A stretch of 64,000 bases of DNA, from assembly GCA_013396655.1 (NCBI GenBank), contig WBMV01002670.1, forward strand, positions 124,001 through 188,000, read 5' to 3'. Shown here piece by piece: positions 51,579 through 61,575 of this stretch (within the stretch, counting starts at the first letter, position 1; the number at the start of each line of letters is the position of its first letter). Position numbers and translations under genes: made by a program. Source of the stretch: Campylorhamphus procurvoides. Lineage: Eukaryota > Chordata > Aves > Passeriformes > Dendrocolaptidae. The notes below the pieces were generated by a model, which was not told the DNA's origin, did not search any database, and worked only from the letters and a program-made list of their open reading frames with translations.

Positions 51579-51859
51579 TGTGAGAAATGCTCACACCAAT
51601 AAAACTGAGAAGGGGGCAAAGCCTTCGAAGCAAAACTAAAGTTTGTATTTAACAAATTCAGCTGAACTGGTGTGTCCCCCTGGCCTAGGAGACAGACACA
51701 GGCCAGCAAGAAACAGAGCATTTTATACCCTGTCCCAGCCAAGGGTGTCCCTGCTTCCATTCCTATTGGCACACACTAGGGAGCTCACAGCTTGGCATGA
51801 TCCATCTACCTGCCCGAGACCCTCACCCCCCAAAAAAGGTGCATAAACCAGGTTCAAAC
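51579..51859 (-). mobile_element. Candidate solo LTR, truncated by the assembly gap
   Basis: Read on minus, the segment carries a strong TATA box (gggtataaaatgctc, plus 51718-51732) preceded by a GC-richer promoter-like part. Downstream it ends in 'gagcatttctcaca' at 51579, a CA-terminated end. This is the U3-R-U5 arrangement of a retroviral-type LTR. I saw no primer-binding site after the CA end and no recognisable internal gene, so a solo LTR is the simplest reading. The outer end is lost in the gap at 51860. No clear AATAAA occurs on the minus strand, which weakens the call. Confidence 0.3.
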
Positions 51860-51881
51860 NNNNNNNNNNNNNNNNNNNNNN
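51860..51881. other. Assembly gap (22 N)
   Basis: Twenty-two N in a row. The sequence on either side is not obviously continuous, and the candidate LTR stops here. Confidence 1.
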
Positions 51882-53264
51882 GCAGAGAAATTATCTTTAT
51901 CTGTTAAACCAGGTGAAGAAAGATCGCTAAAACAAGCTGGCTTGGCAATCAGTCTTTAATTAGACAAATAGAGAGTTTACCTTCCCTATTCTCCACCCAA
52001 TCCACACCTTGAGCAGGTGAGCTCAAGGGTATTCATTAGACTCACTGGCTTGAGCAGGAGATTAGACAAAGCCCTGAAAAAAGCACCATGCTTTTGCAAG
52101 TGACACTGTATTTTTGCATAATTTCCTATAAAACCATAAGCAGTAGTGTTGGGGGCAGTCAGGTTGCTTATCTTACAGAATTTTGAGATGTTTGCATTAA
52201 TTTTGTACTGCCTGCCAAAGGGGGTCTTATGAAGGCAGTACTACCAAGATGTAAATCAGAGCTGTGTCCAGCTGAGATGACAGTTTGTACAGGAAACTCT
52301 ATTCTGGGCCTAAGATTGCATCCCAGGACGTTCTGAAGAGATCCACTTTTTCTGAAGAGATCTGGTGAACAGAATGCAGATTCCCTTTGAGCAGTGCTGA
52401 AGTCGATCTTACTGGACTATCTCAGCCTCAATAAAACTCCCATTAAAGTCAGTTGCAGTTGAATGTCCTAATCCAGAGAAAATCTACATCTATCCCTCCA
52501 CCAATAAAATGCAAAACTACTCCAATCATTAATAAAATCCAGTGACTGACATGCCATTCAGGAGTCACATAGCTACATGAGGTGATCCAGTTCTTGCAAG
52601 CAGTTACTCAACCCTTACCCTACTCCTCATGCATAACTTACTGTGGCCATGAAAAAAGAAATACACCGTCATTTACATACAGTGAAGAAAATAAAAATTC
52701 AGAAGTGCAATAACAGTACAGTTAAACAGCATTAAATTCTCTAACTTCTTGACTGCTGACATATGTCAGAGACAAAGCTCCAAAGGTGGACATTAGTCTT
52801 AATCAGAAGAACACCCTGTTTCCTTTCTAGGGCCTTCACTTAGCCTTGTTTCCTGTGATACCTTCACATCAAGTCATTCCTAAGTGTTCTAGTTCACAAG
52901 GTACTTAAGCATTCTTGTCACCACCCAAACAAAATTGCACACCTTCTTTAAGTTAGGCACAGATCTGTTAAAGCAGAGCCAAAGCACACACACACACATA
53001 TTCCTGACCAAGGACATGTTTTTCTTTCATGGGCTTTTTTTATTCTGCAGTCCAAAGCATAGTACCAAAAAACCCCTAAAATAAAAATTAATCCATTTTG
53101 CCACATATCTTCAAGAATTCCTCACCGAAACAAAATCTACGAATATATTTCACACCATTTCCTACTTGCAATGACATTTTTGATGCATATACTTTGTGCC
53201 CTCAAAGCTATCAAAAACTGAATTATCTCTTAAAAGGAAAACAGTAATGAAACTTGTCTATGGG
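51882..53264. other. Noncoding stretch with a CA repeat
   Basis: Unique sequence with (CA)7 at about 52986-53000. At 52430-52462, 'aaactcccattaaagtcag' resembles the core of the same class of old palindromic repeats as at 2142, but only faintly. No gene. Confidence 0.45.
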
Positions 53265-53863
53265 ACCTTATGACAAGTATCCCAGAGTCCTGAGAGAACT
53301 GGCTGGCATTGCTTCTAAGTCACTCTTCATCATATTTGAAAAGCCAAGGTGGTCAAGCAAAGTCAATCACTGGTGACTTCAAAAAAGGAAACATTTCTCC
53401 CATTTATAGAAAGGTGAGAAAGGAACATCTGGGGAACTATAGAACACTGAACCTCACACTCCCTTGTGCTTGGGAGGATCACAGAGCTCACCCTCCTAGA
53501 AGATCCGTAAGAGATATGGAGGTATCCCAAGTCAGCCTGCATGGCTTCACTAAGAGTAAATTGTGCCTGTCCAATCATGGGCTGATAGTGACAGGACAAG
53601 AGGCAAAGGTTTTATTACACTGAAAGAGAGCATGTTTAAGTTATATGTTAAGAAGTTCTTTACTCAGAGTAGTGAAGCACTGGAAACTGGAACAGGTTGC
53701 CTAGAGAAGGTGTGGAAGTGTTCAAGGCCAGGTTGGATGGGGTACTGGGCAACTTGATCTAGGGAATGACATTCCTGCACAGGAGGAGGCAGAGGAGTTG
53801 GAACGAGATGATCTCTAATATCCTTTTCAACCCAAACCATTTTGTGATTCTATGATCTATGAA
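53265..53863 (+). mobile_element. CR1 LINE, internally deleted, 3' end intact
   Basis: The 5' part encodes recognisable reverse-transcriptase sequence: LKSQGGQ, then GNISPIYRKVRKE and the GNYRTLNLT box (53370-53460), then HGFTKSKLCLSN (about 53542-53577). The rest of the reverse transcriptase, including the catalytic Asp-Asp box, is missing. The sequence jumps at about 53590 to the 3' UTR ('gttaagaagttctttactcag', 'ctggaacaggttgcctagag'), and ends in 'gtgattctatgatctatg' at 53863. Best-preserved CR1 of the window, so probably the youngest. Confidence 0.9.
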
Positions 53864-54200
53864 ATGGAAGATTATGAATGAGTGAATAATAACAACAGGA
53901 TTTGAGTCAGAGGAGTTTTTTATCCACTTGTTGATACACTTGCATACTTTTTTATACCATACAGCCTGCAAAATATCCAAGTCAAGGGCTACCAACAACT
54001 ACTAAGCTTATATACAACCAATCTATTTGGGTGATGCTCCAGCAATCTCAGGGTGACACACCTCTAAAGAANCAAGCTGGGATGGGGGGGGTTATTTTTG
54101 CATATTGGAACAAGCTTTGTGTTAACATGGTAGTTAGCATAATAGTTCTTTGGAAGCCAAGCAAAACAACCTATACGTTGTCTAGTTCTCTCTCTTTCCT
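53864..54200. other. Noncoding stretch, one ambiguous base
   Basis: Unique sequence with one N at 54072 and a run of eight G at about 54084-54091. No recognised gene. Confidence 0.45.
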
Positions 54201-54332
54201 ACAAAAAAACCCCAGAAAACCACAAACCACCAAAACAAAAACAAAACAACAACAGCAATGAGAAAAAGCAAACCAACCAACCAACAAAAAAAACCAAACA
54301 AAAAAAACCAAACCACCCAACAAAAAAACCCT
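54201..54332. repeat. A-rich (CAAA/CCAA)n low-complexity tract
   Basis: About 130 bases of A and C with few G or T, including CCAA repeats (aaccaaccaaccaac) and CAAAA units. Same type and orientation as the tract at 15756. Confidence 0.9.
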
Positions 54333-54802
54333 GTAAATTTTCTTAGATAGTCCTTAAAAGCTGGAGTACCCTTAAGTCATCCAGATCATTTTAGAGCACG
54401 ACTTCATAATGGTTTAGGCCATTTCAGTGACATGAGTGATTGAACATGAGATCTCATTCACTGTTACACTGTTGATTATTTGAGATCAGATCAACCCTCA
54501 GCTCTGAGGAAGATGAGTTGCATGGCTTCACACACATCCCATTTAACAAAGTTGGGGGCCTCCTGACAACAGGTGCTTTCCCACACCAGTAAGTGACAGT
54601 GCCAGTATATTACACACAGGTTAGAAACTGGGTTGAGGCACTGTAGTCTCTCACATCAGGGCAATGCTGGGGGGCGTTTTCCATGTTTTTAAATGTGGAA
54701 ACAGATGGTAGAGCCTGCATTAGCAAACAAAAACAATGGCATGAGGGCTACCTATTTCCATTCTCCTGGAAAGAGCTTGACCCTCTTTTCTATAACCTAG
54801 AT
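54333..54802. other. Noncoding stretch
   Basis: Unique sequence with no recognised repeat or gene. Confidence 0.45.
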
Positions 54803-54884
54803 GAGGAACAAAATGCCTTACTTCATCGCAACACTCATGAAAGGCCCATAACCTTTGGGGGACCAAAATCCTGAGGACAGCTCT
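54803..54884 (+). repeat. First copy of a dispersed 80-base duplication
   Basis: The segment from 'aacaaaatgccttacttcat' to 'cctgaggacagctct' is repeated at 55236-55315 with a handful of mismatches and two one-base indels. The last about 30 bases (ggaccaaaatcctgagg...) are identical in both copies. Confidence 0.85.
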
Positions 54885-55235
54885 TCCCATTATGGTACAA
54901 AAATTTAAATACCTACAGAAACCAAACCTAGATTTCTGAACATCTTTGGACCCCTGGCTCAGGGCAGGGGCATAATCAGCAGCCAAAAAAGTCATTGAAC
55001 CATATCAAGTATGGTGCTGATTCAGAGGAAAGCACTAGATGTGCTGAATTACCCTGCTTCCCAGCAATTCTGGTTGCAGACATTCCCAGGGATCACTTGG
55101 CCTGGTTTTATTCAGCTCGTAGGATCAAAACACATCACAACCCAAATGGATATGGGCTGCAGGCGTTTTAAAGGAGACAAATGGCAAAAAATATCTTTCA
55201 GCATAAACAGAAATATCATCTTCTGTTTATGATCN
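54885..55235. other. Spacer between duplicated segments
   Basis: About 350 bases with no recognised repeat. Ends at an N (55235). Confidence 0.45.
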
Positions 55236-55315
55236 TGGAAACAAAATCTTACTTCATTCCCAACACCCATGAAAGGCCATGACCTTTAGGGGACCAAAAT
55301 CCTGAGGACAGCTCT
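55236..55315 (+). repeat. Second copy, bounded by N on both sides
   Basis: This copy starts immediately after the N at 55235 and stops immediately before the N at 55316. It is about 85-90% identical to 54803-54884. The coincidence of both edges with ambiguous bases suggests that this block was placed or patched during assembly. Confidence 0.85.
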
Positions 55316-55316
55316 N

Positions 55317-56101
55317 CACCTGAAAAGACAACATGGAAACCACCACCTGTCACAGCAGCACCTCCTTGATGCCCTAATAGCAAACAACCCACAGATCAGA
55401 ACCACACACAGAAACCCACATCTGAATTGTTCAACAGGGTAGTCATCCTCGATGTAAATTCCCAACTATTACAGCGGGCCAGACTAAAGACTAAAATTCG
55501 ACAGAGAGGTGTAATAGGTTGCAGCTTACAGACTTCTCATTTGCTTTTGAAAATCTCCCTTTGGATGTCATTTTCACAAGCTTTTTATATAAATATATAT
55601 GACTGGCTAAAGGTACATATTAAATTGGCAATGCAATAATTCTGTCTGTTATAGCTAGGGAACTTGTTTTACACTTCTATCTTATCTATTATAGTAAGTT
55701 TTTTAGTTTCTCCTCTAACAGCAGAGACATAAAGCAGTTTTGTCTGTTACTTGAACTAGAGCAGCAGTTTTTCCACAGTATTTTTCACTACTGGTGAGAA
55801 AAAGCCCAGTTAGCCATAAGCCTTGCTCAAAGTACAGCTATTAGTCCCTTTAATAACTCAAACATGAAGTTGAATTTCTGACAATTTGTGTCAACAATTT
55901 GATGACTACTCAATATGTGATATTCCATTACATAACAGGGGAAAAAAGGCAGGTTGTCCACTGTTTCCTTGTCAGTATGAAAAAACACAATGTATGTGGG
56001 AATGTTGCACATGCAGGGAGAATCCTGTTTCAAAATCTCAGATCAGACATTTTTGGTTAATACTCCCATTACTCACCCATCTGTCCTACTGCCTCTATTG
56101 C
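55317..56101. other. Noncoding stretch
   Basis: Unique AT-rich sequence with no recognised repeat or gene. Confidence 0.5.
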
Positions 56102-56162
56102 CTCTGGATTTAATCACCAACATAAAGCCTCTATCGACTCTGGATTTAATCACCAACATAAA
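56102..56162. repeat. Tandem duplication of 25 bp (36-bp period)
   Basis: The 25-mer ctctggatttaatcaccaac... occurs at 56102-56126 and 56138-56162 without mismatch, separated by 11 bases. A perfect recent duplication. It lies in a chance frame where it repeats the residues LDLITNI. Confidence 0.92.
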
Positions 56163-58671
56163 CATTAGAATTTTAGAAGAGAATGGCTTTTTGAAGAACC
56201 TTTAATTACTGCATATATTTACTCCAAAGAAGGCCATGTCCTATTTCACTTAATTTTCCCCCTGACATTTTGTTCCATGATTTTCTTTATAGGAGACTGA
56301 AAGATAGAGAAGCTGTACATTTTTGTGGGACAACTGTATTGGGCAGGCAGCCTGTTCCTAAGCCAATATCAGCAGTGAATTTAGAGCTCAAAGAAAACAT
56401 TGAGGAGACTGGGGTTTGGGGGAGGAAGGTTTTGTTTGGTTTTGTTGTTTAAATCTGCGAAACTATTTGTGACAAGTTTGTCATCAGGCTCCCAAAGGAA
56501 GCATGGAATTTAAAGCACGATCTGCTTTGAAGGATCTCCAGTACCCAGCCACACTATGCTGAACACTTTACCTACACCCAGCTCCTGCCCCTGAGGTTAT
56601 TCCAACTTTAGTACACATTAGTAGACCTAATGAGTGTTCTGTGAACATTTAAACCAACCACTGGTAGCCTGTATAATAAAACACATTTTTTACTTCACCA
56701 CTCATTTTTCTAACTTAATTCTCTGGAGTTTAAATGTGTGTTGATGTAAGGAATAAAATACAAGCCAAACAACATTTTGCCCAGTCTGAGACTTTGCAAC
56801 ACAGCTGAAATTTACACTTTGTTCAAAAAAAAACAGGTTTTGGAAGCAAAGGTCTTCTGGTAGACATCAGGAGGACAATTACAATTCTACAAGTGTGGAA
56901 TGCACTGAGCATCACTTAACTTTAACAAATGCTCTGTTGACACTCCAAACTCAGCATAGCTTCATGACAGACTGAGAGCTGGATGGGACTGAAGGGTGTC
57001 AGCAACAGGAAGGCATAACACTGTCACAAAGCTGTCAAGGGCACCCATCTAAAATCCAAGATAATGCAGCAAACTGATGGCCAAACCTTACAACTTCTTG
57101 TTCCAGAGCAAGGAAGAGAGCTAGAGAATTAGAGATGACTGTGAGCACACTGAAGGCAGAGCATCAATGGATGTTCCGTCTGGCTGAGCCCCCTCTGGCT
57201 CTCAGCTCATTCCCACACACTGCAGTAAGGGAGCCAGCACTGAATCACTTTTCCTCAGCACAGGTCCTGATCAATCCCAGCAGCCAAGCAAAAACATAAA
57301 CATGCACAACACACTCCCATGCCAGTGGTCCATCCTTTGTCACACTCTTGCACAGTGTAAGGAAGGTCTGTGAGGGCAACGCCTCCCCCTTGTCAGCAGG
57401 ACCTTAAAACCCCCTGAGCAAGCTGGGCTCCTGCCAGTTATCCCCCATCCTGCTTTTCAGCCTCTACCCAGCACTGTTTCCATGCTAAAAACCAACTCCA
57501 ACAGAACAGATTCTGAACCACATCCAGAGAAACACATGCACATGCCTTTCACAGACTAAAGATGAGCAGCAGGCAGTTCTTTCTTTCTTTGGCTGCTGAA
57601 GAGCTGCTGCTTTTAAAGCACACCTTTGAATTTCCTCTCCTAATTTGGAGAGGAGCATGATTCTGTGGCAGCTGAACATCTCACAGAAGATCCAGAGTGC
57701 CCATTCATGTAACTAAAGGTACGTTGTCAGAGTTTAAAGCTATTTTCCTTTTTGCCAGTGGGTACGGCAAGACTCATACCCTCCTTTACAAACTGAGAAG
57801 CTTCTCAAAAATGCAAATTTCACTTTGTTTCAGTCTGGTATATTTCAAATAGCTTGTTAAAGAAACATTGGGAGACCTCTGAATAGAGAGAGATTCTCTC
57901 ACAGTGTCCCACAATTCCATGAACAGTCCAAAGACAGGTTGCTACAGCAATCTAATTCAAACACCCTTCATGAAAAAAAAGGTAGCATATAACATATATT
58001 TTGTATTTAAATGAACCAGCAAATTGTATCCTGGAACCAGGAGAGGGAAGAAAGGAGAAACAATATTTACTGTAAGGCACATCTACTGAAGCAAGTTTGA
58101 GACATTTTAGTTGACACATGTTTGGGAAAAAATTGCAATGAGTCAATTGAAAAAAATGCAGTAGCAACAAAAAATGCTGTATCTTTTTCATTTGTTAGGA
58201 GTCTAGTTTATTTCACAGATTTTAAGACATGTTTAAGATTCCATAGGTTTCGTATGACATTGCTAATGGTTCATAATGAAATTCCAGGCAACAGCAAAAA
58301 AGGAGATTTAATGATAGTACTGCACAAGATATGGATATGGGGCCCTTTGAGCAGATTTGCTGATAGGAATGTTGAATATGGGTTAAAATAACACAGTTGC
58401 CTGGCTCACTTGTGCATGCTGAAATGTCATGTGACAGAGCATAAGTTATGCTATTACCTGAATCTCTTTTAAGAAGTTAATCTAATTCTACACTTTGCTG
58501 GATTTTACAAAAGATTTCTCATTTGCTATGGCTCTATGATGCCATCAATCATCTTAAAAAGTATTTTTCCTGTTTTCATATCTCAACCTAATGGATAATA
58601 TTTTCCATGGTTTTAGTAACATGTTTGATGCTAGTTGAACTGTGAGATTAGTGCTCTTCAAAGCATGGTGT
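56163..58671. other. Noncoding stretch with a GC-richer patch
   Basis: 57170-57480 is richer in C+G and CA-type words than its surroundings but shows no open frame or repeat I recognise. The remainder is unique AT-rich DNA. Confidence 0.5.
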
Positions 58672-58832
58672 GACACAGTGGACAAAGCACTTGGCTGGTG
58701 TCACCTCCAACTTGGTGCTGTCGTGGGAGCAATTTTCCTGTTTTGTGCTTCAGTTTGTCAGTGATAAAAGGGAAAACAATGCCAAACTACTTTATAAAGA
58801 TCTTTGAGATCAACACAGAAAAAGCAGTGCTT
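58672..58832 (+). mobile_element. Ancient MIR-like SINE
   Basis: The order 'cacagtggacaaagcacttgg', then 'tgtgcttcagtttgtcagtg', then 'ataaaaggg', 'actactttataaagatcttt' and 'gagatcaacacagaa' follows a MIR-type SINE from tRNA-related head through the '…cctcagttt…ataa' part to a '…tttgagatc…' tail. Most of the length is recognisable, but the copy is diverged. Confidence 0.55.
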
Positions 58833-61439
58833 GACAGCTTGATTATAATGCTGTTTTACACTATAAAAGGAAGATCTCTTTTTAAGATTTCTTTAAAACT
58901 AAGTAATAAGAAAGCTACTTAACACCTTGCAGCTACACAGGGTTAAAATTTATTTTGAATAATCATCTATTTTCTGCAGGTAGATAGCCTGAGTCTCGGA
59001 AAAACAACCTGAGTCCAAAGGCATATAAACTGGCATCAATGTATAGGAAATTTTCTAAACTCCAAGATATTCACTGTAACAACATTTGCCCCAAAAGAGA
59101 GCTTGGTGTATTGTCTTAAACTGCTCTTTTGTCGGTTCCCCAACAAATAATTCGAACTAGAGTTGTTCAGTTTCATGTTTTTATGCCAAAGGCCAATAAA
59201 GAAAGCAAAACACTGCAGAAATACTGAGGAAACAAATGTCTATGGAACAATGTATTCAATGAACCACCTTTGCTTTAACATGCAGGACAGGACTGTTATC
59301 AGATATGTGACAAATCAGGCTGATATTTGAGGACCAGTATAAAAGAAAAGAAACAAATGAACTGTTGAAAACCATCTTTGAATACAATGATGTTACTCAT
59401 GGGTCACCCAATGATCCATGTCACAAGCATCAGACAAATGTGAGCTCACAGAAACTTCTTCCATTAGGGTCCTGACAATGCTGATAAGATTTACACCAAA
59501 GAAGGTGCTTCCACCCAGTGGAAATGCTCCTCACCACTGGGAGATGGGGAAAGCACACAGCCCACCTTGGATCCTGCAGCTCCACCTTCCACAGAATTCC
59601 ATTCCCATTTTGTGTGACTATCAGGCAAGCACAGCACAAAAATCATCATTATTTTATTTATTACATACACATAAAAGAAGAAGCAACTCAAGCCCAGAAA
59701 CAAATTTCCAATACTGAAAAACATATGGATGTGTGTGAGAACAGAAAGGAGAATATGGCAGATCCCATCTTCAGCTTTTCAAAGGACACAATTTTGGTTA
59801 AAAACTGATACGTAAGACGGAAGATATAAATCCCCTGCTAAGTTTCCAATTAGTGCCTTGCTGTTTAGTGAAACTGAACAAAACTGTATGTTTAGATTAA
59901 TCTTTTCAAAAGCTTCTAATCATTTTGGCTGCCTGTGTTAAGCTGCTGTAACAACATCTGATTTCCAGGGTAAGGACAGCCACATCTAAAATATCCTAAT
60001 CAGACATCCAAGAATCAAGGCATTTCAAAATTAACTGGGAAAAATCCTTGCCCTTTGTTTTGGCCTCTTCTCTTCGACAGAAAGAATGCCCCCTTGCCAA
60101 ATGAAGGAGAAATATGAATGAGCAAACAGAACTTTGATCTATTGCAAGAGCCAGACTATTGTTTTACATCCAATGTCTGTGTGATGGTATAAAACATGAA
60201 TTTAACAAGACTGTTTGAGGACTTTATATTATGCTGGCACACTCATTCTGATGGGGTCAAGATTTTTGTTTGACTGGTCCATTTTACTCCAGAAGAATAG
60301 TGAGTTTTGATGAAACCAGTGCAGCTTCTCCAATCTGCCAATAATTAAAAGTCAAAATAAGTAGGCCTGAAATGTTTCTCTAGTAGATTTACTATCTACT
60401 GCACTAATTTACACAGCATTCAATTTGAATCAAACTGAAGCATCAGGCATACTAGGATGTGGAATGAAAATGCTCCTCATTTATATACTAAAAATTCATA
60501 CAGGTAGCCTAAGATAATGAACATCCAGAAAGCTGGTGCATTATGGTCAGAGATTATTGCTAAAAACAGTCAACAGCCAAAAAATCAGTGAGTCTGCCAA
60601 ATTTGAGGACAGACTACAACTGGATAGCAGAGAAGCTTCATCATAAGTTTTGACAGGCCCAAAAATTCAGCATTCTGTGTCCTACATGCTAACTTTCATT
60701 TTCTTAGAAATCACTAGAATAGTTGCATTTCTTGATTTTACAGGAATCACAAACACTTATTCCAACTGTATTTTTTTAAGTCTTTTTATATGTATAAAGA
60801 GCCTGGTCTCTAATAAAATCTATTCTTACAATCTAAATTCTGTGGTGTTTCATAGGCAAACTGTTTCACGTTCTGATCCAAAACTCGCTGAGGACTTTTC
60901 ACCAGGCCTTTCATCATGTGACTACTGAAAACAAGTGCTGCCAAATCACACCCCTTCATCCCTGTTTCTCTAAAGTAGCCAGAACCATCCATGTTATGGA
61001 ACAGAGCTAAAGGACTTCCCCGCTCTGTGGAGCCTCAAACTCCAGCTCTATTAACCTGGCTACAGCTCCTTGGAGGACTTCTTTCCAATGGGAGTTATGA
61101 AAATCAGTGTAAAATATACACTTACACATCATAAAAGTTAGGGTTTGCTTCATTTTAAACTACACCATTAAAAAAATTATGCCATAAACAATAAAATGAA
61201 ACTTACAAATCACTATGGAGCTGTTTCTGGTCAACTTTCCTCATAAAAATGAAAAAAGGCATCAAAAAGTGCAAAGTCAGCATCTCTGATATTTGTCACT
61301 CTCTCTGTGTGCAGAAGTTGGATACATTAAGGGTGTTTTCCAGTTGACAGAGAAAGACCCCAAAAGACTGTCAGGTAACCATCCTACTAGACCTGAATCA
61401 GGTTTCTAAGTTTCCCTGTCTCATTTCAAGTGTAAATTA
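58833..61439. other. Noncoding stretch
   Basis: Unique AT-rich sequence. Frames of 99, 96 and 92 codons overlap others and carry no domains. Confidence 0.5.
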
Positions 61440-61575
61440 AGACACAATCTTCAGCTCACTATGCCTCAATCTGTGTAGTCTGGATAATACTTTCAATGAG
61501 CTTTGACATTTTTGAAATGACCTTGGAGATCTTTTAGATGAAAAGTGCTTTTACATGTAATATAATATAATACAA
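61440..61575 (+). mobile_element. Ancient SINE/LINE tail (MIR or L3 type)
   Basis: 'cactatgcctcaatctgtg', 'ggataatact', 'gagctttgacat' and 'ccttggagatcttttagatg' with 'aaaagtgctttta' occur in the order found in the tails of old amniote SINEs/L3 elements. It ends in a TAATATAA-rich stretch. It shares the 'gagatc' tail logic with the fragment at 58672. Confidence 0.5.

Noticed and set aside
51416..51772. 118-codon minus frame with hydrophobic segments, as a retroviral gene product
   Set aside because: It runs through the candidate LTR itself and on into flank, carries no recognisable domain, and its length is within chance.
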